This document shows positions 1 to 7,230 of a stretch of DNA of 10,388 nucleotides, piece by piece. The position numbers and the translations under genes are program-made. Origin of the DNA: Roseburia sp. CAG:309 (lineage in GTDB: Bacteria > Bacillota > Clostridia > Lachnospirales > Lachnospiraceae); contig FR893970.1 in NCBI GenBank assembly GCA_000434115.1, forward strand, positions 1 through 10,388, in the 5' to 3' direction. The notes under the pieces were generated by a model. That model did no database searches. It saw only the letters and a program-made list of their open reading frames with translations, and was not told the origin of the DNA. Position 1 is the stretch's first letter. Each line of letters begins with the position of its first letter.

Positions 1-1362
1 ATGGATATTTCCTCAAAATCCGATACAACAGTGCGCTCTTATGAAGCAAGCCTTCCAAAAGAGACATTGACTCAGCGTTACATCTTCTCCGATAAGACAG
101 ATTATGTAAGTGCTGCATCAACTTATCGTGATTATCTGACCAAACGTTATCCGGAATTGGTTAAGAAAGAGGATACCACGGTGCCGATGGCAGTGGAAAT
201 CCTTGGTGCTGTAGATAATATAGAGCATGTTCTAGGTTATCCGGTTACCCGTTCTCTTGCATTGACAACGTATTCACAGGCACAGGAAATGTTGAAACAA
301 TTGAAAGGTGCCGGCGTGGAAAATATCAAGGCCAAATATACCGGCTGGTTCAATACCGGAGTGAAGCAGAAAACGGCTGCGAAGGTAAAACTGGTTGGAC
401 GTTTGGGAAGTAAAGGTGACTTATCAAGTCTGGCTGCTTATGCAAACAGTACACAAGGTCTTGACCTGTTCATGAATGCAAAATTCACTTATGTCATGAA
501 AGACAAATTGGGAGATGGATTTGGTGTCAACCGCGATGCCGCAAAATTTGTAAGCCGCGAGATCGCAAAACTGTACACATTGGATCCTATCATTTATCAG
601 ACAAATGAAGATTACGAAAACTGTGATCCATATTATCTGGTAAAACCATCCTATACGATTGCGAACATTGACAAATATGTAAATACAATTTCTTCCTCTT
701 ATGGAGTTAAGAATGTTGGATTTGAAGATATTGGAAACACTCTTGCCGGAGACTACAATCCAAAAGCCCGTGTATCCCGTGAAGCTTCTATGAACATGCA
801 GGTAGATAAGATGAAAGCATTGAAGGAATCCGGAAGTCTTGTTATGACGACAACCGGTAACCAGTATGCAGTTCCTTATTCAGATTATGTAACGGATATG
901 GATATTGACACCAAAGCGGTTAATATCATTGATGAATCGGTTCCATTTTACCAGATCGCACTTCATGGTCTTGTAAATTATTCCGGAAGCGCTATCAACC
1001 TTTCGGAAGATGAGACAGACATGATATTGAAATCCGCTGAAACCGGTGCAGGTTTGTACTTCACATTTATGAACCAGCCTTCCAGTGTGTTACAGGATAC
1101 AGATTATACACAGTATTATGCATGTAACTTCACAGATTGGAAAGATACAACCCTTGAATTGTATAAGAAATTTAATACAAATCTTGGTGATACTTACAAT
1201 CAGTTCATTACCGGACATGAGAAACTTGCAAACGGTGTTTATAAGACAACTTATGAAAATGGTAAGTCTGTTATCGTAAACTATAACTATGCAGATTATG
1301 ATTACAATGGAACAAAAGTTCCACAGAGAGACTTTATTACAACAACAGGAGGTGGAAAATAA
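1..1362 (+). CDS. DUF5696-like protein of a sugar ABC transporter locus, 5'-truncated by window edge
   Basis: The visible 453 codons lie directly upstream of two sugar ABC permeases. The sequence resembles the C-terminal half of DUF5696 proteins, large proteins of unknown function often encoded beside carbohydrate ABC permeases in Firmicutes; this assignment is from recall, not a search. Early on there is a stretch of the type 'RYIFSDKTDYVSAASTYRDYL', typical of the segment leading into a TIM-barrel-like region. No signal peptide or start-associated ribosome binding site is visible and the first base of the window is already in frame, so ATG at 1 is probably an internal methionine. Family members are usually much longer. 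The last codons (TTGGGK) contain the AGGAGG that serves the next gene, and the stop abuts its ATG. A role in capturing or processing the oligosaccharide outside the cell is inference. A glycosidase-like function is possible, but no catalytic pair can be assigned. Confidence 0.7.
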   Translation: MDISSKSDTTVRSYEASLPKETLTQRYIFSDKTDYVSAASTYRDYLTKRYPELVKKEDTTVPMAVEILGAVDNIEHVLGYPVTRSLALTTYSQAQEMLKQLKGAGVENIKAKYTGWFNTGVKQKTAAKVKLVGRLGSKGDLSSLAAYANSTQGLDLFMNAKFTYVMKDKLGDGFGVNRDAAKFVSREIAKLYTLDPIIYQTNEDYENCDPYYLVKPSYTIANIDKYVNTISSSYGVKNVGFEDIGNTLAGDYNPKARVSREASMNMQVDKMKALKESGSLVMTTTGNQYAVPYSDYVTDMDIDTKAVNIIDESVPFYQIALHGLVNYSGSAINLSEDETDMILKSAETGAGLYFTFMNQPSSVLQDTDYTQYYACNFTDWKDTTLELYKKFNTNLGDTYNQFITGHEKLANGVYKTTYENGKSVIVNYNYADYDYNGTKVPQRDFITTTGGGK

Positions 1363-2274
1363 ATGAAACGTCAGAAGAAGAAAAAGACGCTTGCATATAA
1401 AAATGCAGTAGCGGGATACTTGTTTATTTTACCATTTATCCTTGGTTTTATTCTGTTCATGGTTGTTCCATTGATTAGTTCTTTGCGAATGACATTTAAC
1501 GAGGTAACTCCTGTTGCTGGTGAAGGTGTAAAGATGACCTGGGTTGGTATCAAGAATTACAAAGATGCCTTTACTGTAGATCCGGAGTTTGTACCTTACT
1601 TATTAAGTGAGTTGCTGCGAATGGTCGTAAATACACCGGCAACATTGATCTTCAGTTTCTTTATTGCATTGCTGTTGAATCAGAACTTCAAAGGAAGAGG
1701 ATTTGTCCGTGCGATATTCTTCCTTCCGGTTATTCTTTCATCCGGTGTCATTGTAGGTATTGAGTACAACAATGAGCTGTTGAACGATATGAAAGATATG
1801 ATATCTGAGACATCCAACGATGCCAGCGTCACCGGAGTGCTTGAGAGCATTCTGGTAACGTCAGACAGCAGTCCGATGTCAAGGATGTTCCAATATGTAT
1901 TTGATATCATTAACAAAGTTTATGATATCGCGATTGCATCTGGTATCCAGATCATCATGTTCCTCTCGGCTTTGCAGACAATTTCCCCAAGTATGTTTGA
2001 GGCTGCTAAGATTGAGGGATGTACCGCATGGGAAAGTTTCTGGAAGATTACCTTCCCTATGGTAAGTTCAATGATACTTGTAAACGTAGTTTATACCGTA
2101 ATCGACTTCTTCTTAAAGACCGACAACCAGGTTATGACGAAGATTTCCGAAGAGGTAGGAAAGTTAAGTTATGGATTTAGTTCGGCGATGGCTTGGATAT
2201 ACTTCCTATGCGTAATTCTTATACTTGGAATTGTTTCGCTGATTATTTCTAAGAGGGTGTACTATTATGAATAA
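1363..2274 (+). CDS. Sugar ABC transporter permease, MalF/UgpA-like
   Basis: This 303-residue protein is one of the two integral membrane subunits of a CUT1-type carbohydrate importer. Six hydrophobic stretches are readable, at about 15-41, 84-108, 113-135, 190-207, 230-250 and 275-297. The cytoplasmic EAA loop that docks the ATPase begins at E213 (EAAKIEG, followed by F..I..P). A Lys-rich N-terminus (residues 2-8) precedes the first helix, consistent with a cytoplasmic N-terminus. The stretch of about 136-188 between hydrophobic segments is polar and probably extracytoplasmic. The start is well fixed: AGGAGG at 1347-1352 lies 10 bp before the ATG, which follows the preceding stop immediately. 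No ATPase gene is present in the window. Many Gram-positive CUT1 systems share an MsmK/MsiK-type ATPase encoded elsewhere, and that is likely here (inference). Confidence 0.93.
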   Translation: MKRQKKKKTLAYKNAVAGYLFILPFILGFILFMVVPLISSLRMTFNEVTPVAGEGVKMTWVGIKNYKDAFTVDPEFVPYLLSELLRMVVNTPATLIFSFFIALLLNQNFKGRGFVRAIFFLPVILSSGVIVGIEYNNELLNDMKDMISETSNDASVTGVLESILVTSDSSPMSRMFQYVFDIINKVYDIAIASGIQIIMFLSALQTISPSMFEAAKIEGCTAWESFWKITFPMVSSMILVNVVYTVIDFFLKTDNQVMTKISEEVGKLSYGFSSAMAWIYFLCVILILGIVSLIISKRVYYYE

Positions 2275-3265
2275 GAAGAAAAAATTAAAGACCTTTATCG
2301 AACGAAACAAAAAATCCAATGGCTACTTACTGCGAAAGACATCATTCAACGTTTTTTACAAAATTATCCGCTTTGTATTGTTGTTTGGATTATGTTTCAT
2401 GATTTTACAGCCATTGTTGAACAAAATTTCCATCAGTTTCATGGAAGAACAGGACTTGTATGATTCAACAATTGTTGCAATCCCAAGACATTTTACTTTG
2501 AGCAATTATCAGATTGCTGCTTATTTGATGAAATATTGGCAGGCATTGGCAAACACAGCATTGATTTCGCTTCTTGTCAGTGTATTGCAGATTATTTCCT
2601 GTACATTAGTAGGTTATGGATTTGCACGTTACAAATTCCCACTGAAAGGACTTTGGTTTGCAGCGGTAATCCTTGTAATCGTCGTTCCACCTACGACAAT
2701 TCAGGCTTCCTTGTTCCTGAATTTCCGATTCTTTGATATCTTTGGTATCATTAAATTGATCACCAAACAGCCGGGTATCAACCTGCTGAATTCCCTGACG
2801 CCATATGCATTGATGTGTCTTGGCTGTATGGGGCTGAAGAGTGGTTTGTACATCTACATGATTCGTCAGTTCTTCCGTGGTATTCCGAAAGAATTGGAAG
2901 AAGCTGCGTATGTGGATGGATGTGGAAAATTGTCAACATTCGTTCGTATCATGTTACCGGATGCAAAACCGATTTTGACATCTTGTTTCCTGTTTTCTTA
3001 CGTATGGCAGTGGACAGATTCCTTCTATTCAAACCTGTTTTTGAATTCTGAATTTGTACTGTTGTCCAGTAAGTTAAATGGTATCGCCGGAGCACTTGAT
3101 AGTTACCTGGATGTCCGCGGTATCGCGAAGAAAGCTACAACAGCTTATTCGCAGGGAATGATCGCAACAGGTACATTGATGGTGATTTTACCATTGATCA
3201 TTATCTATCTGTTTGCCCAGAAAGGTTTCGTAGAAAGTCTGAGCCAGTCTGGTATCAAGATGTAA
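2267..3265 (+). CDS. Carbohydrate ABC transporter permease, MalG/UgpE-like
   Basis: This is the second membrane subunit of the same importer, 332 residues. It overlaps the upstream permease gene by 8 bp, which indicates translational coupling; a purine-rich AAGAGGG sits at 2251-2257. Residues 1-30 are basic and polar, followed by a first hydrophobic helix (about 33-51). Further membrane segments include those around 'LANTALISLLVSVLQII' and 'AAVILVIVVPP'. The EAA ATPase-contact loop starts at E212 (EAAYVDG, followed by F.RI.LP), in the same relative place as in the partner. The C-terminus ends in a final helix and 'FVESLSQSGIKM', the form usual for MalG-type proteins, which often end in G(x)KG/GIKM-like tails. 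The length is slightly above the common 275-300 because of the N-terminal extension. The structured 336-bp spacer follows, so this may be the last gene of the first transcript segment. Confidence 0.93.
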   Translation: MNKKKKLKTFIERNKKSNGYLLRKTSFNVFYKIIRFVLLFGLCFMILQPLLNKISISFMEEQDLYDSTIVAIPRHFTLSNYQIAAYLMKYWQALANTALISLLVSVLQIISCTLVGYGFARYKFPLKGLWFAAVILVIVVPPTTIQASLFLNFRFFDIFGIIKLITKQPGINLLNSLTPYALMCLGCMGLKSGLYIYMIRQFFRGIPKELEEAAYVDGCGKLSTFVRIMLPDAKPILTSCFLFSYVWQWTDSFYSNLFLNSEFVLLSSKLNGIAGALDSYLDVRGIAKKATTAYSQGMIATGTLMVILPLIIIYLFAQKGFVESLSQSGIKM

Positions 3266-3296
3266 CATACGCGAATCAAGCACAGGATTTATTGAG

Positions 3297-3420
3297 GGGG
3301 GAGAGGCAAAAAACTGCGTAGCAGTTTCCGATATCAACGATACTGCTGCAAGCTTGCTTGCAAAGCAGATATCGTTGATATCGGAGAAAAGCCTTTGGCT
3401 TTTTTGCCTCTGCCACTCCC
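3297..3420. repeat. Cloverleaf-like nested inverted-repeat element
   Basis: The stretch folds, by hand pairing, into a closing stem with three arms. The closing stem pairs GAGGCAAAAAA (3303-3313) with TTTTTTGCCTC (3400-3410), and GGGAG (3299-3303) can extend it with CTCCC (3416-3420). Arm 1 is AAACTGC (3311-3317) with GCAGTTT (3321-3327). Arm 2 is a long stem of 14 perfect pairs (3328-3341 with 3371-3384), continued by CTGCT (3343-3347) with AGCAG (3364-3368) and a GCAAGC/GCTTGC tip. Arm 3 is AAAAGCC (3387-3393) with GGCTTTT (3397-3403). Arms 1 and 3 share a few bases with the closing stem, so those edges compete. It contains no ORF. It could be a MITE/REP-like mobile repeat, a structured RNA, or an mRNA processing/stability element between the permease and binding-protein genes. 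The fold is seen; the function is not. Confidence 0.75.
3387..3405 (+). terminator. Possible intrinsic terminator/attenuator within the cloverleaf
   Basis: A 7-bp stem, AAAAGCC (3387-3393) with GGCTTTT (3397-3403), with a TTT loop runs into six T residues (3400-3405), the shape of a weak Rho-independent terminator. It is the third arm of the larger fold. The T tract is also the partner of the A tract in the closing stem, so the two structures partly exclude each other. It could reduce read-through from the permease genes. With only three G-C pairs the stem is weak. Confidence 0.35.
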
Positions 3421-3453
3421 AGAGAGAAAACCTGTATTTGATGAGTAACATCA

Positions 3454-3527
3454 TGAGCGAAGGGCGTCAGCCCGGAGCGAATGTAAAAAGTGACATTGAG
3501 CGAAGGGTGTCAGCCCGGAGCGAATGT
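3454..3527. repeat. Two 31-bp direct repeats, each a hairpin
   Basis: Copies at 3454-3484 and 3497-3527 start TGAGCGAAGGG and end GGAGCGAATGT. They are identical except for one base (C at 3465, T at 3508) and have a period of 43 bp. Each copy contains GAGCGAA twice, flanking a small hairpin: GGGC-GTCA-GCCC in copy 1, and GGGT-GTCA-GCCC in copy 2, where the change still permits G-U pairing in RNA. Copy 2 is also bracketed by GACATT (3492-3497) and AATGTC (3523-3528), which pair. Such GAGCGAA/GTCAGCCC words look like a dispersed intergenic repeat family. The 12-bp gap between copies is too short for CRISPR spacers. Confidence 0.8.
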
Positions 3528-3540
3528 CCAAAATCATGTA

Positions 3541-3574
3541 GTTATCACTGCGTCCTTGGTGGGCACAGTGTAAC
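3541..3574 (+). promoter_or_regulatory. Hairpin just upstream of the binding-protein ribosome binding site
   Basis: GTTA (3541-3544) pairs with TAAC (3571-3574) and CACTG (3546-3550) with CAGTG (3566-3570), with one bulged T and a 15-base loop. No T tract follows, so it is not an intrinsic terminator. It ends 10 bp before AAGGAGG and may act as a 5' stabiliser of a processed transcript. The function is inferred from position only. Confidence 0.45.
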
Positions 3575-3584
3575 GATAAAAAAT

Positions 3585-3591
3585 AAGGAGG
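3585..3591 (+). promoter_or_regulatory. Strong ribosome binding site for the binding-protein gene
   Basis: AAGGAGG lies 10 bp before the ATG at 3602 in an A-rich, unstructured leader. It is close to a perfect anti-16S match and fits the high expression expected of a solute-binding protein. It fixes the start codon. Confidence 0.85.
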
Positions 3592-3601
3592 TAAAAAAAT
3601 T

Positions 3602-5032
3602 ATGAAAGCAAACACGAAAAAATTGCTTGCAATGGGTCTCTCTGTAGTTCTTGCTGTTGGATGTCTGACCGGTTGTGGAGGCGATAGTAATTCTTCTTCC
3701 ACTAGCGGCGATACAGCGAAGACGGGAGACGAAGGCGGATCTTCCAGCAGCAAAAAAACTTTTGATGATTTGGGAGGTATGTCTATCAAAATTGGTGACT
3801 GGTATACTTCTGAAGACACAGGAGAAACAGATTATGCCAAAGCTACAGAAAATTACAGAAAGGAAATCATGGAGAAGTACAACTTCAAGATCAATCGTGA
3901 AAGTGCTTACTCCTACACTGACCAGCAGGAGACATACGTAAACGGCGTTATGTCAAACAGTCCTTCCTGTCAGTTGTTCTATCTGTATCAGGAAATGGTT
4001 TCTGCACCTTTGATGAAAGGTTTGATGTATGACCTGAAAACACTTCCTGAATTTGATTTCACAGAAGAAAAATGGAATCAGACCGTTGTTGAACTTATGA
4101 GCATCGGTAATGGTATTTGGGGTATGAGCCCTGAGAACGAGCCACGTGGTGGTGTATTCTTCAACAAACGTATGCTGAAAGAAGCTGGTATCAGCGATGA
4201 AGAGCCATACGATCTTCAGAAAGACGGAAAATGGACATGGTCCAAATTCGAAGAGTATTGTAAGAAACTTACTGTAGATGCAGATGGAGATGGTAAGACA
4301 GACCAGTATGCACTTGCTAGTTTCTCTAAATACTATCTTCCTATGTGTGCTGCAAACAACAACGCAACATTCGTTTCCCGTGACAAAGACGGAAAATACC
4401 AGAATGCAACAGGAACAAAAGAATTCCTCGAAGCTATGAACTGGGGTATGAGCCTTATGGACAAAGGTTATATCATGCCAAAACCGGACGGAGCTGCATG
4501 GGATTGGTATAAAGCTGCATTCCGTGATGGTGAAGTTGCAATGCAGACAGCTGAAGTTTATGAGATCAGCGCATTCGCTAGTATGGAAGACGAATGGGGA
4601 TTCGTTATGTTCCCATACAACGAAAAGAACAAAGGTGCTACAAACAAGACTACTCCAAACGACAACATCGTTGTTATGCCTAGCTGCTTTAGTGCAGAAG
4701 AAGCTGAAAAGATCGCATTTGCTTATGATCTTTACACAGAAGCTACACCGGGTTATGACTTGGATGACGCTTGGAAACAGACATACTATGATCAGTTCAA
4801 AGATGACCGTGCTGTAGATGAGACTTTGACAATGATGCACGAGCAGGAGCACATTCAGACATCTTATCTGCCACTTATCAGTGACCTTGATTATGGTGAT
4901 TTCTGTTATGCTGTATACGCTGGTGCTACAACTCCTGCGAAGAAGATTGAAGCAATCTCTTCAAAATGGGATAGCAAGATCAGTGATATGAATAAGAAGT
5001 ATGCAAACTTTGCAGCTTCCCATTCTAAATAA
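3602..5032 (+). CDS. Extracellular sugar-binding lipoprotein of the ABC transporter
   Basis: This 476-residue protein is the substrate-binding component of the importer encoded just upstream. The N-terminus is a lipoprotein signal: basic residues (KANTKK), a hydrophobic core, then lipobox LTGC at 22-25, with Cys25 the expected lipidated residue anchoring it to the outer face of the membrane. A Gly/Ser/Asp-rich linker (about 26-52) precedes the globular part. An EF-hand-like loop, DADGDGKTD (226-234), probably binds calcium; such loops recur in family 1 solute-binding proteins. Trp/Tyr-rich segments (for example around 'DGAAWDWYKAAF') fit a sugar-stacking pocket. The gene is separated from the permeases by a structured spacer and ends at a strong terminator. 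The substrate is inferred as acidic xylo-oligosaccharide from the downstream GH67 gene; the sequence alone does not show it. Confidence 0.93.
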   Translation: MKANTKKLLAMGLSVVLAVGCLTGCGGDSNSSSTSGDTAKTGDEGGSSSSKKTFDDLGGMSIKIGDWYTSEDTGETDYAKATENYRKEIMEKYNFKINRESAYSYTDQQETYVNGVMSNSPSCQLFYLYQEMVSAPLMKGLMYDLKTLPEFDFTEEKWNQTVVELMSIGNGIWGMSPENEPRGGVFFNKRMLKEAGISDEEPYDLQKDGKWTWSKFEEYCKKLTVDADGDGKTDQYALASFSKYYLPMCAANNNATFVSRDKDGKYQNATGTKEFLEAMNWGMSLMDKGYIMPKPDGAAWDWYKAAFRDGEVAMQTAEVYEISAFASMEDEWGFVMFPYNEKNKGATNKTTPNDNIVVMPSCFSAEEAEKIAFAYDLYTEATPGYDLDDAWKQTYYDQFKDDRAVDETLTMMHEQEHIQTSYLPLISDLDYGDFCYAVYAGATTPAKKIEAISSKWDSKISDMNKKYANFAASHSK

Positions 5033-5059
5033 TTTGCATAACTTGGCAGATTAAAAATC

Positions 5060-5105
5060 AAAAGCCTTACAAATCGGGAAATACACGGTTTGTAAGGCTT
5101 TTTTT
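5060..5105 (+). terminator. Rho-independent terminator after the transporter genes
   Basis: AAGCCTTACAAA (5062-5073) pairs perfectly with TTTGTAAGGCTT (5089-5100) across a 15-base loop, and two further A-T pairs extend the stem outward. The right arm runs into a T tract at 5099-5105. It lies 27 bp after the binding-protein stop and separates the transporter unit from the catabolic unit. Confidence 0.93.
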
Positions 5106-5117
5106 GTAAAAAGGGTA

Positions 5118-5146
5118 TTGATTTGCGAGCAAAAAAAAGATAGAAT
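5118..5146 (+). promoter_or_regulatory. Sigma-A-type promoter of the aguA-uxuA-uxuB unit
   Basis: TTGATT (5118-5123) and TAGAAT (5141-5146) match the -35 (4/6) and -10 (5/6) consensus with an ideal 17-bp spacer. It sits just downstream of the transporter terminator and 37 bp before the aguA start. The spacer contains the inverted repeat TTTGC-GA-GCAAA (5122-5133), which overlaps the last two bases of the -35 element and could be a repressor site. No regulator gene is in the window to pair with it. Confidence 0.65.
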
Positions 5147-5182
5147 AGAAAGGGAATAAGGAAAACAGATTGGAGAAATACT

Positions 5183-7207
5183 ATGAGTTATACAAAATGC
5201 TGGCTGGATTATAAACCATTGGCAAAGGATAAGATCCGACCATGTTATTTGAATCCGGTATTGCTTGCATCTGGTGAGATCGCACAAACGATTGCTAAAG
5301 AATATCAGACGGCGATGGATGCCATGCTTGGAGAGACGGTGGAAATGTCTTATGAGGTACTGGAAGAACCGTCTGTTTTTATGCAGGTACAGAAAGAGTA
5401 TGAATTCCCGGATGAAAAAGGAAAAGGACAGAGCACGGAAGTGCTGAATCAGGCGTTTGCCATCTATGAGGAAGAGGAGAGCATTGTGATCACAGGAAGA
5501 ACAGAGACCGCAGTGCTGCAGGGAGTATTTGCTTTTTTGCGTATGGTAGCTCTTGACAATCTTTCTGAAAAAATGCCGTATTACTGCATCCCATCTATGC
5601 CGTTTCGCATGATGAATCATTGGGATGATATGGATGGAAGTATTGAACGAGGATACTCAGGAAGATCATTTTTTTATGATGATTACAAAATCCTTTATAA
5701 CGACCGCACAGAGATGTATGCGCGATTGATGGCATCCATTGGGATCAATGCCATCGTGATCAATAATGTAAATGTTCATGAGAAAGAAACCTATCTTATC
5801 ACAGATGTGTATTTGAAACAGGTAAAACAGTATACGGATCTGTTTGCAAGATATGGTATTCAATTGTTTATGAGTGTCAATTTTGCGGCTCCGATGGAAC
5901 TTAGTGATATTCCGGTTTCGGATCCGTTAGATCCGCAGGTAATTGCCTGGTGGGAAAAAGCGGCGGAGCATGTCTATGAGGTGATTCCAAATTTTGGAGG
6001 TTTTCTCGTAAAAGCAGACTCCGAAGGGCGGCCGGGGCCATTTACTTACGGACGCACCCATGCAGACGGAGCGAATATGCTTGCCAAAGTTCTGAAACCA
6101 TATGGAGGAACGGTGGTTTGGAGATGCTTTGTTTACAATTGCGGACAGGACTGGCGCGATAAAAAGACCGACCGTGCGAGAGCAGCCTACGATCATTTTA
6201 TTGAATTAGATGGAACATTCGATGACAATGTCATTTTGCAGATAAAAAACGGTCCGATGGATTTTCAGGTTCGCGAGCCGGTTTCCCCATTGTTTGGTGG
6301 GCTGAAAAAGACAAATATGATGTTGGAAGTGCAGATTGCACAGGAATATACCGGTCAGCAGATCGATCTCTGTTACCTGATTCCAATGTGGAAGGAAATT
6401 CTTGCCTTTGATACGTATGGCGACGAAGAGGGGACGACCGTAGAGAAAGTTGTTTCGGGACAAGCGTACGATCAGATCCATTGTGGTATGGCAGGTGTTA
6501 TCAATACCGGAGACGATGAGAACTGGACGGGAAATGATCTGGCGGCAGCAAACCTGTATGGGTTTGGACGGCTGGCGATGGATACTACGCTGACAGCAGA
6601 AGAGATTGCCGAGGAATGGAGCCGGCTTTCCCTTGCAGATGACAAAGAGGTGACCGACGTTGTCGTACCGATGCTCTGTGGTTCCTGGGCAACTTACGAA
6701 AAATACAATGCACCGCTTGGCATCGGCTGGATGGTGACACCACATTATCATTACGGGCCGGATGTCGATGGTTACGAATACGACCGCTGGGGAACGTATC
6801 ATCGTGCAGATCTTCATGGAATCGGGGTAGACCGGACGATGGAAGGAACCGGCTATGTGTCTCAGTACAACGAACCGTGGCGGAGCATTTATGCAGATAC
6901 GGAAAAATGTCCGGAGGAGTTATTGCTTTTCTTCCATCATATTCCGTACACATATATGTTAAAAACCGGAAAAACCTTGATCCAGCATATCTACGATGCT
7001 CATTTTGAAGGAGTGGAAGAGGTAGAGGCGATGCAGAAGGCATGGCAGGGATTAAAAGGAAAAGTAGAGGACAGAGCGTTTGACTGTGTGGCTGAGCGCT
7101 TTGAGAGACAGCTTGTAAATGCAAAAGAGTGGCGCGACCGTGTAAATACGTATTTTTACAGAAAATGTGGTATCGGCGATGAAAAAAATAGAAAAATTTA
7201 TGATTAA
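5183..7207 (+). CDS. aguA: GH67 alpha-glucuronidase
   Basis: The enzyme hydrolyses the alpha-1,2 bond linking (4-O-methyl)glucuronic acid to the non-reducing terminal xylose of short xylo-oligosaccharides. The 674-residue length is normal for GH67. No signal peptide is present, so it acts in the cytoplasm on imported aldouronic acids. Family hallmarks are HWDDMDGSIERG from H146, KADSEGRPGP containing Glu281 (expected general acid), and Asp360 (in NGPMDFQVREP) with Glu388 (in VQIAQEYTGQ), the expected catalytic pair that activates water. These three residues are all four positions below the E285/D364/E392 set remembered for the Geobacillus stearothermophilus enzyme, a consistent spacing that supports an intact active site. 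GGAGA (5172-5176) precedes the ATG by 6 bp. It is the first gene of a three-gene unit with its own promoter. The later C-terminal region (about 530-674) matches the usual helical dimerisation part. Confidence 0.96.
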   Translation: MSYTKCWLDYKPLAKDKIRPCYLNPVLLASGEIAQTIAKEYQTAMDAMLGETVEMSYEVLEEPSVFMQVQKEYEFPDEKGKGQSTEVLNQAFAIYEEEESIVITGRTETAVLQGVFAFLRMVALDNLSEKMPYYCIPSMPFRMMNHWDDMDGSIERGYSGRSFFYDDYKILYNDRTEMYARLMASIGINAIVINNVNVHEKETYLITDVYLKQVKQYTDLFARYGIQLFMSVNFAAPMELSDIPVSDPLDPQVIAWWEKAAEHVYEVIPNFGGFLVKADSEGRPGPFTYGRTHADGANMLAKVLKPYGGTVVWRCFVYNCGQDWRDKKTDRARAAYDHFIELDGTFDDNVILQIKNGPMDFQVREPVSPLFGGLKKTNMMLEVQIAQEYTGQQIDLCYLIPMWKEILAFDTYGDEEGTTVEKVVSGQAYDQIHCGMAGVINTGDDENWTGNDLAAANLYGFGRLAMDTTLTAEEIAEEWSRLSLADDKEVTDVVVPMLCGSWATYEKYNAPLGIGWMVTPHYHYGPDVDGYEYDRWGTYHRADLHGIGVDRTMEGTGYVSQYNEPWRSIYADTEKCPEELLLFFHHIPYTYMLKTGKTLIQHIYDAHFEGVEEVEAMQKAWQGLKGKVEDRAFDCVAERFERQLVNAKEWRDRVNTYFYRKCGIGDEKNRKIYD

Positions 7208-7230
7208 TCAAGGAAAGGAAGAATAGAACT

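Noticed and set aside
3297..3420. A tRNA or tRNA-like gene from the cloverleaf shape
   Set aside because: The arms are the wrong length, and there is no anticodon-loop pattern, no T-loop consensus (TTCGA-like) and no CCA-compatible end. The long arm has 14 perfect pairs.
3454..3527. A minimal CRISPR array
   Set aside because: There are only two repeats with a 12-bp gap, no cas genes, and the units carry symmetric internal structure typical of intergenic repeats.
3601..3616. A catabolite-responsive (cre) site overlapping the binding-protein start
   Set aside because: It resembles the consensus but misses the central G and a 3' position, and the bases are explained by the common MKANTK lipoprotein start.
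3953..4852. A 299-residue minus-strand reading frame
   Set aside because: It lies antisense within the binding-protein gene, is Cys/His/Phe-rich in a way typical of reversed coding sequence, and has no recognisable domain or convincing ribosome binding site.
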